Shown one piece after another: positions 63,623-64,000 of a stretch of 64,000 nt of DNA. Made by a program: the position numbers and the translations under genes. This DNA is from Niastella caeni (GTDB taxonomy: Bacteria > Bacteroidota > Bacteroidia > Chitinophagales > Chitinophagaceae). How positions within the stretch are numbered: position 1 is the first letter of the stretch; each line of letters opens with the position of its first letter. The notes under the pieces are model-generated. The model saw only the letters and a program-made list of their open reading frames with translations, had not been told where the DNA came from and made no database searches. The stretch covers positions 1 through 64,000 of the forward strand of contig NZ_STFF01000007.1 in NCBI RefSeq assembly GCF_004834005.1, given 5' to 3'.

Positions 63623-64000
63623 TTACCTGATCAGCACAGTTGTTCCCCGCTTGAATACCTTTTCTCCCGTATCGATCAATGTATATCGCAATGACCAAAC
63701 GTATACGCCAATAGATTGTAACTGGCCATTGATGCGGCCATCCCATTTATTTGCCCAGTTGGTAGTGTGAAATACTACTTGTCCATACCGGTTATATATG
63801 TAAAATTCAAGATTTGTCGCCTTCCAGGCATTGAGTGGATACAGGTTGTCGTTTTTGCCGTCGCCATTCGGTGTAAATGCGTTTGGCACTGTAATGAAAC
63901 AACTGTTTACCACTTTCATTTGATGTGCTGCGGTATCAAAGCAATGTATGTTGTTCTCCACAATCAGGCGGATGGTATAGTATTTTGACCGGTCGGTAGT
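63623..64000 (-). CDS. C-terminal part of a gliding-type T9SS surface protein, cut by the window
   Basis: The last 125 residues of a larger protein whose N-terminus lies beyond 64000; the frame is open to the edge. It is a type B sorting domain: VPNAFTPNGDGKNDNLYPL, YNRYGQVVFHT and NKWDGRINGQ, ending TTVLIR. This would direct the protein through the type IX secretion system. It is the second such client in the window. The domain content upstream is unknown. Confidence 0.88.
   Translation of the reverse strand, partial: TTDRSKYYTIRLIVENNIHCFDTAAHQMKVVNSCFITVPNAFTPNGDGKNDNLYPLNAWKATNLEFYIYNRYGQVVFHTTNWANKWDGRINGQLQSIGVYVWSLRYTLIDTGEKVFKRGTTVLIR

Overview
The window looks like chromosomal DNA of a Bacteroidota, most likely family Chitinophagaceae (Niastella/Chitinophaga-like). 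The basis is two complete ECF sigma / FecR-type anti-sigma / SusC (with STN domain) / SusD modules, type IX secretion parts (PorP/SprF and two gliding-type C-terminal sorting domains), a Gld-type ABC exporter, a Bacteroidota-style phosphocholine phospholipase C and many lipoproteins with short SSCKK-like lipoboxes. No rRNA, tRNA, CRISPR array or intact insertion sequence was seen. Genus-level assignment is inference.

Layout. 0-5.2 kb: a small NrtS-like membrane protein, a GlxA-type AraC regulator with a serine hydrolase, a lipoprotein and a methyltransferase. 5.4-17.2 kb: first sigma/FecR/SusC/SusD locus, followed by a thioredoxin-fold protein and an S9 prolyl-oligopeptidase. There is no glycoside hydrolase, so peptides are a plausible substrate. 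17.2-21.6 kb: a minus-strand cluster with a secreted two-cysteine peptide, a redoxin lipoprotein, a GT-C-like membrane protein, a GT2 glycosyltransferase and a MauE-like protein. From about 8.7 to 20 kb the DNA is visibly AT-richer than its flanks. 22-27.5 kb: two lone AraC domains and a succinate dehydrogenase operon. 27.7-30.7 kb: a small locus with two proteins carrying a fungal-type cellulose-binding module (CBM1), a thioredoxin/DUF1573 lipoprotein, a LytTR regulator and a broken lipoprotein gene. 31-40 kb: dusB, then the second sigma/FecR/SusC/SusD locus with a DUF4397 lipoprotein. 40.3-48.8 kb: a Gld-type ABC ATPase, a fused GldF/GldG-like protein, two MutS-like ATPases and a GAF-type protein. 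48.9-51.4 kb: phospholipase C. 51.8-62.3 kb: a gliding-type surface protein, PorP/SprF, a SusC-like barrel without a plug domain (frameshifted here), and an alpha-2-macroglobulin-like protein with a TonB plug domain inside it. 62.5-64 kb: a lipocalin-like protein and the end of a second sorting-domain protein.

The two observations most worth following are (1) the plugless SusC barrel paired with an alpha-2-macroglobulin that carries the plug near where a bait region would lie, and (2) the bacterial CBM1 proteins, one of which is only a signal peptide plus a CBM1. Intergenic DNA is rich in several families of short dispersed repeats, and in at least two places such repeats appear to have been captured inside coding sequence. 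Base-composition remarks are by eye. Gene calls rest on motif recognition without database searches.
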